This document shows positions 57,419 through 64,000 of a stretch of 64,000 nt of DNA, in pieces. Origin of the DNA: Mycetocola spongiae (GTDB lineage Bacteria; Actinomycetota; Actinomycetes; Actinomycetales; Microbacteriaceae); contig NZ_CP080203.1 in NCBI RefSeq assembly GCF_020424085.1, forward strand, positions 682,001-746,000. The letters run 5' to 3'. Position 1 is the stretch's first letter; the number at the start of each line of letters is the position of its first letter. A program made the translations under genes and the position numbers. The notes beneath the pieces are model-generated. The model searched no databases. It was not told the origin of the DNA and was given only the letters and a program-made list of their open reading frames with translations.

Positions 57419-58426
57419 CTACCTCGTTTGACCCCAGCTCAGCGCCGGCGTATGCACGGGAGCATCCCAGAGTCCCAGCATCTCGCTATCGGCCCGGAAA
57501 AGCGATATCGACGCGCCCTGCATATCAAGCGAGGTCACATAATTTCCGAGCAGCCCGCGCGCGGGGTGAAAGCCCCGCTCCGTGAGGGCCCGATCGGCGG
57601 CGCCGGAGAGTACGGAGAGTTCGGCCAGGGGCGTGGCACCGAGTCCGTTCACGATCAAAATCAGATCAGCACCCGGTTCGGGGGCCAGCGCCGCGAGGCT
57701 CGGCGCCAGCAGATCCGCCAGCAGGTCGTCCACACGCAGGACCGGGCGACGCTCGCGGCCGGGCTCGCCATGAATCCCGATCCCCACCTCCATCTCCGTC
57801 TCGCCCACGTCGAAGCTGGGTCGGCCGCTGAGCGGGAGGATACCCGCCCGCAGCCCCACGCCCACGGTGGCCGTGCGCGCCACGGCGTCCCGGGCGAGAG
57901 CGGCCACGGCATCGAGGTCCTCTCCGCGCTCGGCGGCGGCCCCGGCAATCTTCGCGGCCACCACAATACCCATGATGCCGCGTCGCCCCGGACCCCCGGG
58001 TTCGCGGTCCAGGGCCGCATCATCGTCCGCGAGTACCGTGCGCACCTCGATGCCAAATCCCGCCAGCAGCTCCGCGGCGATCTCGAAGTTCATCACGTCA
58101 CCCGTGTAGTTATTCACGAGAAAAAGCACACCCGCGCCGCTATCGGCCATCCGGGCGGTGCGAATTATCGCGTCCGGGGTGGGTGAGCTGAAGATCTCGC
58201 CGCAGACCCCCGCCGCGAGCATGCCCTCGCCGATAAAGCCCAGCGGCAGAGGCTCATGCCCGCTCCCGCCACCGGAGATAACGGCCACGGTGCCCGGGAG
58301 TGAACCCGCGCGACGCACCGCCGCGGGGGTTTCCGGGACTGCGCGCAACAGGTCGGAGTGTGCCCGCACATAGCCCGCCAGCGATTCGGTCACCAGCGAC
58401 CGCGGATCGTTCATGAACTTTTTCAT
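57419..58426 (-). CDS. dhaK: Dihydroxyacetone kinase substrate-binding subunit DhaK
   Basis: DhaK binds dihydroxyacetone covalently through a histidine. The 335-residue protein has GGGSGHEP (His57), NNYTGD with Asp110, and GIGIHGEPG with His219 as the likely covalent ligand. The ATG at 58426 has a clear AGGAGG ribosome site eight bases upstream. It leads dhaK-dhaL-dhaM. The route would phosphorylate dihydroxyacetone made from glycerol or taken up. Confidence 0.94.
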   Translation of the reverse strand: MKKFMNDPRSLVTESLAGYVRAHSDLLRAVPETPAAVRRAGSLPGTVAVISGGGSGHEPLPLGFIGEGMLAAGVCGEIFSSPTPDAIIRTARMADSGAGVLFLVNNYTGDVMNFEIAAELLAGFGIEVRTVLADDDAALDREPGGPGRRGIMGIVVAAKIAGAAAERGEDLDAVAALARDAVARTATVGVGLRAGILPLSGRPSFDVGETEMEVGIGIHGEPGRERRPVLRVDDLLADLLAPSLAALAPEPGADLILIVNGLGATPLAELSVLSGAADRALTERGFHPARGLLGNYVTSLDMQGASISLFRADSEMLGLWDAPVHTPALSWGQTR

Positions 58427-58514
58427 CGGAATTCCTCCTGGGTGTTGCGCCCACTGCGCCCTGCCCGTGACCTCCCAACCTAGGTCCGCGAGGGGCCCGA
58501 GGGGAAGGGGTGAG

Positions 58515-59597
58515 CTAAACGGCGGGGGTTGAGCGGCGCCGGGTGGCGGCGACCCACTGGTCCAGCTTGGCCAGCGCCGCGCCCGAGTCGATGGTCTCCC
58601 GCGCGGTGGCCAGTTCCGCGGCGAAGCGCTCCAGGATGGGCTCCTCCATGCGGGTGTGATCCTCCGCGAGACGATAGGCCACGATGCCGGCGGCGGCGTT
58701 CAGCAGCACAATATCGCGCACGGGACCGGTCTCGCCCTCAAACACGCGGCGCACAATCGCGGCATTGGCCGCGGGATCTCCACCCACCAGATCCGCCATC
58801 TTCGCCACGGGGATACCCAAATCGCGGGGATCCAGGTCGTGCTCGGTCACGCGACCGCGGCTGATCTCCCAGATATGTGAGTGCCCGGTGGTGGTGAGCT
58901 CGTCGAGCCCGTCATCGCCGCGGAATACCAGCGCGGTGGCGCCGCGGGTCTGGAATACCCCGGTAATAAGGGGAACCCGGTCGGCCTGGGCCACACCCAC
59001 GGCCGAGGCCTCGGGACGCGCCGGGTTGGTCAGGGGGCCCAGGAAGTTAAACACGGTGGGGATGCCCAGCTCGCGCCGCACCGGGGCGGCATGGGCGAAT
59101 CCCGGATGGAATGCGGACGCATAGGCGAAGGTCACCCCGGTCTCGCCCAGCACACCCGCCACGTCCTCGGGCGAGAGGGTGAGGTCGATTCCCAGGGCCG
59201 ACAGCACATCGCTTGACCCCGAGCTCGAGCTGGCGGCCCGGTTTCCATGCTTAATCACGGGAACGCCGGAGGCGGCCGCGACCACCGAGGCCATCGTGGA
59301 GATATTCACCGTGCCAAATCGGTCACCGCCGGTGCCCACGATGTCCAGCGCCATCGAATCCAGGGGCAGCGGCACGGCGTGATCGAGGATGGCATCGCGG
59401 AAACCTACCACCTCGTCCACGGTCTCGCCCTTGCCGCGCAGCGCGATCAGGAAGGCGGCAATCTGCGCCTGGGTCGCGCCGCCCGAGACGATCTCCTGCA
59501 TTGCCCAGGTGGCCTCGGCCACGCTGAGGTCCTCCCCGGAAAGGAGCGCGGACAGGACTTCGGGCCAGGAAAAGGAATCCAACATACGTAAAATCAT
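58515..59597 (-). CDS. trpD: Anthranilate phosphoribosyltransferase
   Basis: TrpD joins anthranilate to phosphoribosyl pyrophosphate in tryptophan synthesis. The 360-residue protein has the PRPP-binding GTGGD (88-92), the KHGNR loop (116-120) and the RRELGIPTVFNFLGPLTN block. The ATG at 59597 has a CGGAG ribosome site. It stands alone, away from other trp genes, next to ctaE-qcrCAB, the usual actinobacterial place. Confidence 0.95.
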   Translation of the reverse strand: MILRMLDSFSWPEVLSALLSGEDLSVAEATWAMQEIVSGGATQAQIAAFLIALRGKGETVDEVVGFRDAILDHAVPLPLDSMALDIVGTGGDRFGTVNISTMASVVAAASGVPVIKHGNRAASSSSGSSDVLSALGIDLTLSPEDVAGVLGETGVTFAYASAFHPGFAHAAPVRRELGIPTVFNFLGPLTNPARPEASAVGVAQADRVPLITGVFQTRGATALVFRGDDGLDELTTTGHSHIWEISRGRVTEHDLDPRDLGIPVAKMADLVGGDPAANAAIVRRVFEGETGPVRDIVLLNAAAGIVAYRLAEDHTRMEEPILERFAAELATARETIDSGAALAKLDQWVAATRRRSTPAV

Positions 59598-59713
59598 ATT
59601 GCTCCGGACACGAATCTCCGGACATGGTTAATCCTTAACATCATCTTTTTGCCGACGCGCAGACCGGAAAACCGCGTAATCATGCAGACTCACGGGATAT
59701 TCACGGCAGAGAC

Positions 59714-59730
59714 TTAGGTGAACCTAACCC
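59714..59730 (+). promoter_or_regulatory. DtxR/IdeR-like box upstream of ctaE
   Basis: TTAGGT-N2-ACCTAA at 59714-59727, continuing ACC, matches 14 of 19 positions of the iron-regulator consensus TTAGGTTAGSCTAACCTAA. It lies 23 nt before the ctaE ATG, where a repressor could block initiation. The binding protein is inferred. The divergent trpD start is 117 bp away. Confidence 0.45.
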
Positions 59731-59750
59731 CGAATAACGGTTGAAAGGCT

Positions 59751-60425
59751 ATGTCAATGGGAAAAAGTTCCCGCCAAATCGGCCATAATGGAGGAGTGAC
59801 GAGCACTTCTTTGAACTATGCGGCGAAAGCCCCGAAGATCAACAGACCCAATAACGTAGCCGTAGGAACAATCGTATGGCTCGGTAGTGAGGTCATGTTT
59901 TTCGCGGGTCTATTCGCGATCTACTTCACCCTGCGTTCCGTAGCCCCCGATTTGTGGGAGCACGGAACGTCCGTACTGAACTTCCCGTTTGCGTTTACCA
60001 ACACGCTGATCCTGGTGTCTTCATCCTTCACCTGTCAGGCCGGCGTGTTCGCAGCGGAGAGGCTCCAGGCTCGGTCGACTGGTCCGAAGCCCTCGCAGTG
60101 GGGCATGGTTGAGTGGTTCTTCCTCACCTATGCTCTCGGTGCGATCTTCGTAGCCGGCCAGATCTGGGAGTACGCCACCCTGGTCAGCGAGGGAATCGCG
60201 CTGAACTCCGACGCCTATGGCTCCGCGTTCTACATGACGACCGGCTTCCACGGCATCCACGTTATCGGCGGTCTTATCGCCTTCCTCCTGATCATCGGTC
60301 GCGGCTACGCCGTGAAGAACTTTGGTCATAAGGAAGCGTCGAGCGCCATCGTTGTGTCCTATTACTGGCACTTCGTCGATGTGGTCTGGATCGCCCTCTT
60401 CCTCATCGTTTACGTCCTGAGATAA
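59751..60425 (+). CDS. ctaE: Cytochrome c oxidase subunit III
   Basis: CtaE is a core membrane subunit of the aa3 oxidase in the actinobacterial bcc-aa3 supercomplex. The 224-residue protein has five membrane segments, with [19 protein letters not shown] at the start of the core and [14 protein letters not shown] near the end. The start is uncertain: ATG 59751 and ATG 59757 follow an AAAGG site (59757 has the better spacing), and GTG 59796 gives a family-typical [12 protein letters not shown]. It leads ctaE-qcrC-qcrA-qcrB. Confidence 0.93.
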   Translation: MSMGKSSRQIGHNGGVTSTSLNYAAKAPKINRPNNVAVGTIVWLGSEVMFFAGLFAIYFTLRSVAPDLWEHGTSVLNFPFAFTNTLILVSSSFTCQAGVFAAERLQARSTGPKPSQWGMVEWFFLTYALGAIFVAGQIWEYATLVSEGIALNSDAYGSAFYMTTGFHGIHVIGGLIAFLLIIGRGYAVKNFGHKEASSAIVVSYYWHFVDVVWIALFLIVYVLR

Positions 60426-60450
60426 GAAATACGAGAGTCTGCTAAACGCC

Positions 60451-61272
60451 ATGTCACGCAAATTGTCAACACCCGCCGCCGGTAAGGGCCGCCGCACCGG
60501 ACGCCGTTCGCCGGCGGCCGCTGCCGCGCTTATTGCCATGGGCCTTCTGTTCACCGGTGGCGCCTATGCCGCGGTAAGTGCCACCACTGCAGCGGCCGAA
60601 ACCGCTCCCGTGGCCACCTCCGCGTCGGCCGTAGAGGAGGGCTCCAAGCTCTTCCAGGCCAACTGTGCTACCTGCCACGGCCTCCAGGCCGAGGGTAGCC
60701 CCGACGGGCCCAGCCTCGTCGGTGTGGGAGCGGCCGCGGTCGACTTCCAGGTAGGAACCGGCCGTATGCCCATGCAGGGCCACGGCCCGCAGGCGCAGAA
60801 GAAGCCGGTTCAGTTCACCCAGGACCAGATCGACCAGCTGGCCGTCTATGTGGGAAGCACGGGCCCCGGCCCCTCGATCCCCGACGCCAAGTACCTGGAC
60901 GCCGACGGCGATGCAGCCAATGGCGCGGAACTCTTCCGCATCAACTGCGCCATGTGCCATAACGTGGCCGGTTCGGGTGGAGCGCTTACCGAGGGTAAGT
61001 TCGCCCCCAGCCTGGTGGGAGTAACCCCCACTCACCTCTACGAGGCCATGATCACCGGCCCGCAGAACATGCCCGTCTTCAACGACATGAACATCTCTCC
61101 CGAGGGCAAGCGCGATATCATCACCGCGCTGAAGTACCAGGAGAACATGGGCAACGTCGGTGGTATCGGACTCGGATCGCTCGGCCCCGTTGCCGAGGGT
61201 CTGTTCATCTGGATTTTCGGCCTCGGCGCCATTGTGGCTCTGACGGTCTGGATCACGGCCAAGTCCAACTAG
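60451..61272 (+). CDS. qcrC: Cytochrome bc1 complex diheme cytochrome c subunit
   Basis: QcrC carries electrons from the bc complex directly to the aa3 oxidase, replacing soluble cytochrome c. The 273-residue protein has an N-terminal membrane segment, two heme c sites CATCH (72-76) and CAMCH (166-170), and a C-terminal membrane anchor (about 248-268). It lies 25 nt after ctaE and 47 nt before qcrA. Confidence 0.96.
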   Translation: MSRKLSTPAAGKGRRTGRRSPAAAAALIAMGLLFTGGAYAAVSATTAAAETAPVATSASAVEEGSKLFQANCATCHGLQAEGSPDGPSLVGVGAAAVDFQVGTGRMPMQGHGPQAQKKPVQFTQDQIDQLAVYVGSTGPGPSIPDAKYLDADGDAANGAELFRINCAMCHNVAGSGGALTEGKFAPSLVGVTPTHLYEAMITGPQNMPVFNDMNISPEGKRDIITALKYQENMGNVGGIGLGSLGPVAEGLFIWIFGLGAIVALTVWITAKSN

Positions 61273-61319
61273 CGATACGGACACCATGATCATGACACAG
61301 CAATCACGTAAGGAGCACA

Positions 61320-62390
61320 ATGGCACAGGACGATAACAGCGGCAAGGATCTCGCCGCTGCGAACTCCTCCTCGCATGACGTCGCACCGGTCGACACCGGT
61401 GTGGGCGTGGTGAGCAAGGACGCCGTTGAGAACCCCGGGCATCCCCCGCACCGCCCGCGCGTCACGGACCTCGATCCGAAGAAGGATAAGCAGGCCGAGC
61501 GCACCGTTTATACCCTGTTCTTCCTGTCGGCCGTGGGAAGCCTGTGGGCGGTAGCCGCCTATATGCTCTTCCCGATCGACAGCGCCAACATGGAGACGGT
61601 ACGCGCCAATAACCTCTTCATCGGTCTGGGTGCCACGCTGGCACTGCTGGCCCTGGGTATCGGCGCCGTGCACTGGGGCAAGGCCCTCATGGCCGATCAC
61701 GAATCGGTGGACGAGCGCCACCCGGTTCGCGGAACCGACGAGACCCGCGCCCGCGCCATCGAGATCTTCGAGGAGGCAAATGAGGAGTCCGGCTTCGGTC
61801 GTCGCTCACTCATTCGCAACTCGCTGATCGGCGCACTGGTGGTCTTCCCCCTTCCCGCCGTCGCCCTCTTCCGCGGTCTTGCACCGTATGACGAGGACCC
61901 GGTAGAGCTGCTGAAGCAGACCATGTGGAAGAAGGGCACCCGCCTGGCACGTGACCCCTCCGGTACGCCCATCAAGGCCTCGGATGTCACCCTCGGATCG
62001 GCGTTCCACGTCATCCCCGAGGACCTCAGCACCGCCGAAAACATGCTGGAGGAGAAGGCCAAGGCCATCGTCCTCCTCATGCGCCTGAAGCCCGAGGACC
62101 TGAATGAGCTCCCCGAGCGCAAGGACTGGTCCTATAACGGCATCGTTGCGTACTCGAAGGTTTGTACACACGTGGGTTGCCCCGTTGCTCTTTATGAGCA
62201 GCAGACGCACCACCTGCTGTGCCCCTGCCACCAGTCGCAGTTTGATGTCACCAACCACTGTGCCGTTATCTTCGGACCGGCCGCCCGTCCCCTGCCGCAG
62301 CTCCCGATCGCCGTGGACGATGAGGGTTACCTCATCGCTCAGAGCGACTTCACCGAGCCTGTCGGACCGAGCTTCTGGGAGCGTCATTGA
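61320..62390 (+). CDS. qcrA: Cytochrome bc1 complex Rieske iron-sulphur subunit
   Basis: QcrA holds the 2Fe-2S cluster that accepts electrons from menaquinol. The 356-residue protein has three membrane segments in its first 200 residues and a C-terminal Rieske domain with CTHVGC (Cys282, His284) and CPCH (Cys301, His304). This multi-helix form is typical for actinobacteria. The stop overlaps the qcrB start by four bases (TTGA). Confidence 0.96.
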   Translation: MAQDDNSGKDLAAANSSSHDVAPVDTGVGVVSKDAVENPGHPPHRPRVTDLDPKKDKQAERTVYTLFFLSAVGSLWAVAAYMLFPIDSANMETVRANNLFIGLGATLALLALGIGAVHWGKALMADHESVDERHPVRGTDETRARAIEIFEEANEESGFGRRSLIRNSLIGALVVFPLPAVALFRGLAPYDEDPVELLKQTMWKKGTRLARDPSGTPIKASDVTLGSAFHVIPEDLSTAENMLEEKAKAIVLLMRLKPEDLNELPERKDWSYNGIVAYSKVCTHVGCPVALYEQQTHHLLCPCHQSQFDVTNHCAVIFGPAARPLPQLPIAVDDEGYLIAQSDFTEPVGPSFWERH

Positions 62391-64000
62391 GTACCACAAC
62401 GGCCCCTGCACCCACCAACCCGGCCGCATCTAAGAATTCGGGTGGATTCACCGCCAAGGCGGCAAACTATCTTGACGAGCGCACCAGCATCTCCGGTGCC
62501 GTCAAGGAGTTTGGTCGCAAGGTTTTCCCGGACCACTGGTCCTTCCTGCTCGGTGAGGTAGCACTCTACTGCTTCGTTGTCATCCTGCTCTCGGGAACGT
62601 TCCTGACGTTCTTCTTCGACGCATCGATGACCCACGTGGCCTATGAGGGCTCCTATGTTCCGATGAACGGCATTCATATGTCGGCGGCCATGGCCTCCAC
62701 CCTGGATATCTCGTTTGATATCCGCGGTGGTCTGCTCATGCGCCAGGTACACCACTGGGCGGCCCTGCTGTTCGTGGCGTCCATCGGTCTGCACATGCTG
62801 CGCATCTTCTTCACCGGCGCCTTCCGCAAGCCCCGCGAGCTGAACTGGGTCATCGGTTTTGTCCTGTTTATCCTCGCCATGGCCGAGGGATTCACCGGCT
62901 ATTCGCTCCCCGATGACCTGCTCTCCGGTAACGGTCTGCGCATCATCGACGGAATGATCAAGGGCTTCCCGCTGGTCGGCACCTGGATCTCCTTCCTCCT
63001 GTTTGGTGGGGAGTTCCCGGGCACCGATATCGTGGGCCGCCTCTACTCGCTGCACATCATGATCCTGCCGGCCATGCTGCTGGTCTTCATCGCGATGCAC
63101 CTGCTGTTTGTGGTTGTTCACAAGCACACGCAGTACCCTGGCCCGGGCCGCACCGAGGGTAACGTTGTTGGTTTCCCCGTGCTCCCCGTATATGCCGCCA
63201 AGGCCGGTGGATTCTTCTTCATCGTCTTCGGTGTCATCATGGCCATCGCGACGTTCTTCCAGATCAACCCGATCTGGAACTACGGACCGTATGACCCCTC
63301 GCCGGTTTCAGCGGGTACCCAGCCCGACTGGTATATCGGTTTTGCCGATGGAATGTTGCGTCTGGCTCCCCCGCACCTCGAGTTTGTCTGGTTGAACCAC
63401 ACCTGGAGCTTCGGCATCCTGATCCCCGTGATCATCCTGGGTCTGTTCATTGTCACCGTCCTGATCTACCCCTTCATTGAGGCGTGGATCACCGGAGATA
63501 AGCGCGAGCACCACATCCTCGACCGCCCCCGCAACGCCCCGACCCGTACCGCTATCGGTGCAGCCGGCGTGACCTTCTACGCCGTCATGTGGGCCGCGGC
63601 CAGCTCCGACCTGATCGCCACGCACTTCATGGTGACCATGGAGGGTGTCATTCACACCCTGCAGTTCCTGCTTATCTTCGGACCGTTCATCGCCTACTTC
63701 ATCACGAAGCGCGTATGCCTCGGCCTGCAGAAGAAGGACCGCGAGATTGCCCTCCACGGCTATGAGACCGGACGCATCGTCCGCCTCCCCGGTGGCGAGT
63801 ACATCGAGGTTCACGAGCAGGTCTCGGACTATGAGCGCTGGGAACTGGTCAGCTATAAGGACAACGCCCCGATCATGCTGCGCCCCAACGCGCAGGGCAA
63901 GATCACCGCGGGTGAGCGCCTCCGCGTATCCCTGTCCCGCTGGTTCTTCGAGGACCGGATCGCTCCGGTCTCGCAGACCGAGCTGGATAAGGCACACGGC
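62387..64000 (+). CDS. qcrB: Cytochrome bc1 complex cytochrome b subunit, 3'-truncated
   Basis: QcrB binds the b hemes and the menaquinol sites. The frame runs open to the window end, giving 538 residues, near full length for the family. The heme-ligand pattern HHWAALLF in the first half and AMHLLFVVVHKHT are visible, with PVSAGTQPDWYIGFADG (near residue 305) as the quinol-site region. The start is TTG at 62387, overlapping the qcrA stop, so translation is coupled. The stop codon is beyond 64000. Confidence 0.95.
   Translation, partial: MSTTTAPAPTNPAASKNSGGFTAKAANYLDERTSISGAVKEFGRKVFPDHWSFLLGEVALYCFVVILLSGTFLTFFFDASMTHVAYEGSYVPMNGIHMSAAMASTLDISFDIRGGLLMRQVHHWAALLFVASIGLHMLRIFFTGAFRKPRELNWVIGFVLFILAMAEGFTGYSLPDDLLSGNGLRIIDGMIKGFPLVGTWISFLLFGGEFPGTDIVGRLYSLHIMILPAMLLVFIAMHLLFVVVHKHTQYPGPGRTEGNVVGFPVLPVYAAKAGGFFFIVFGVIMAIATFFQINPIWNYGPYDPSPVSAGTQPDWYIGFADGMLRLAPPHLEFVWLNHTWSFGILIPVIILGLFIVTVLIYPFIEAWITGDKREHHILDRPRNAPTRTAIGAAGVTFYAVMWAAASSDLIATHFMVTMEGVIHTLQFLLIFGPFIAYFITKRVCLGLQKKDREIALHGYETGRIVRLPGGEYIEVHEQVSDYERWELVSYKDNAPIMLRPNAQGKITAGERLRVSLSRWFFEDRIAPVSQTELDKAHG

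Overview
The window is chromosomal DNA of a high-GC Gram-positive actinobacterium. RbpA, WhiA, OpcA, a qcrCAB/ctaE cytochrome bcc-aa3 branch, a PdtaR-like ANTAR regulator and uvrA/uvrB promoters of the RecA-NDp type all point to Actinobacteria. Gene content and protein style suggest Microbacteriaceae, which is inference. Coding density is high and there is no sign of phage, insertion sequence, CRISPR or rRNA. One tRNA, Leu(CAA), is present.

Layout. 1-7839 (+): pentose-phosphate operon tkt(partial)-tal-pgi-zwf-opcA-pgl. 7888-13515 (-): a small conserved hypothetical, then a five-gene accessory cassette: a secreted beta/gamma-crystallin-like protein, two paralogous four-cysteine lipoproteins, a membrane-fusion-like protein with a peptidoglycan-binding domain, and a MacB-type ABC exporter. 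13734-17596 (-): rbpA, secG, then gap-pgk-tpiA. 17713-18339 (-): sodA. 18487-25454 (-): uvrA-uvrC-rapZ-whiA. 25609-32991: small accessory genes (SDR/MarR pair, uvrB, SDR, TetR/membrane protein pair, DUF2871, GNAT). 32988-37234 (-): coaE, rpsA, DUF885. 37321-44402 (-): amino-sugar operon ROK-SBP-permease-permease-nagZ-nagA. 44541-52184: DUF1275, polA, a tiny membrane protein, a thioesterase, leuA with a divergent GntR regulator, and an ANTAR response regulator. 52223-55925: tRNA-Leu, a SHOCT protein, a SoxR/MFS pair, a PEBP protein. 56025-58426 (-): dhaK-dhaL-dhaM. 58515-59597 (-): trpD. 59751-64000 (+): ctaE-qcrC-qcrA-qcrB (partial).

How the parts work together. The first operon supplies NADPH and pentose phosphates and contains pgi, while the gap-pgk-tpiA operon completes lower glycolysis. 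The uvrA and uvrB promoters match the PafBC-dependent RecA-NDp motif and lie so close to their start codons that both transcripts should be leaderless. At least ten genes here have a TANNNT -10 element ending 6 or 7 nt before the start codon. The amino-sugar operon would import and process N-acetylglucosamine-containing oligosaccharides or wall fragments. The Dha genes form a PTS-dependent dihydroxyacetone kinase.

The best candidate for an undescribed system is the 8336-13515 cassette: a secreted protein with two calcium-clamp motifs next to a cell-wall-anchored MacB-like export machine and twin lipoproteins whose four mature-domain cysteines have identical spacing.
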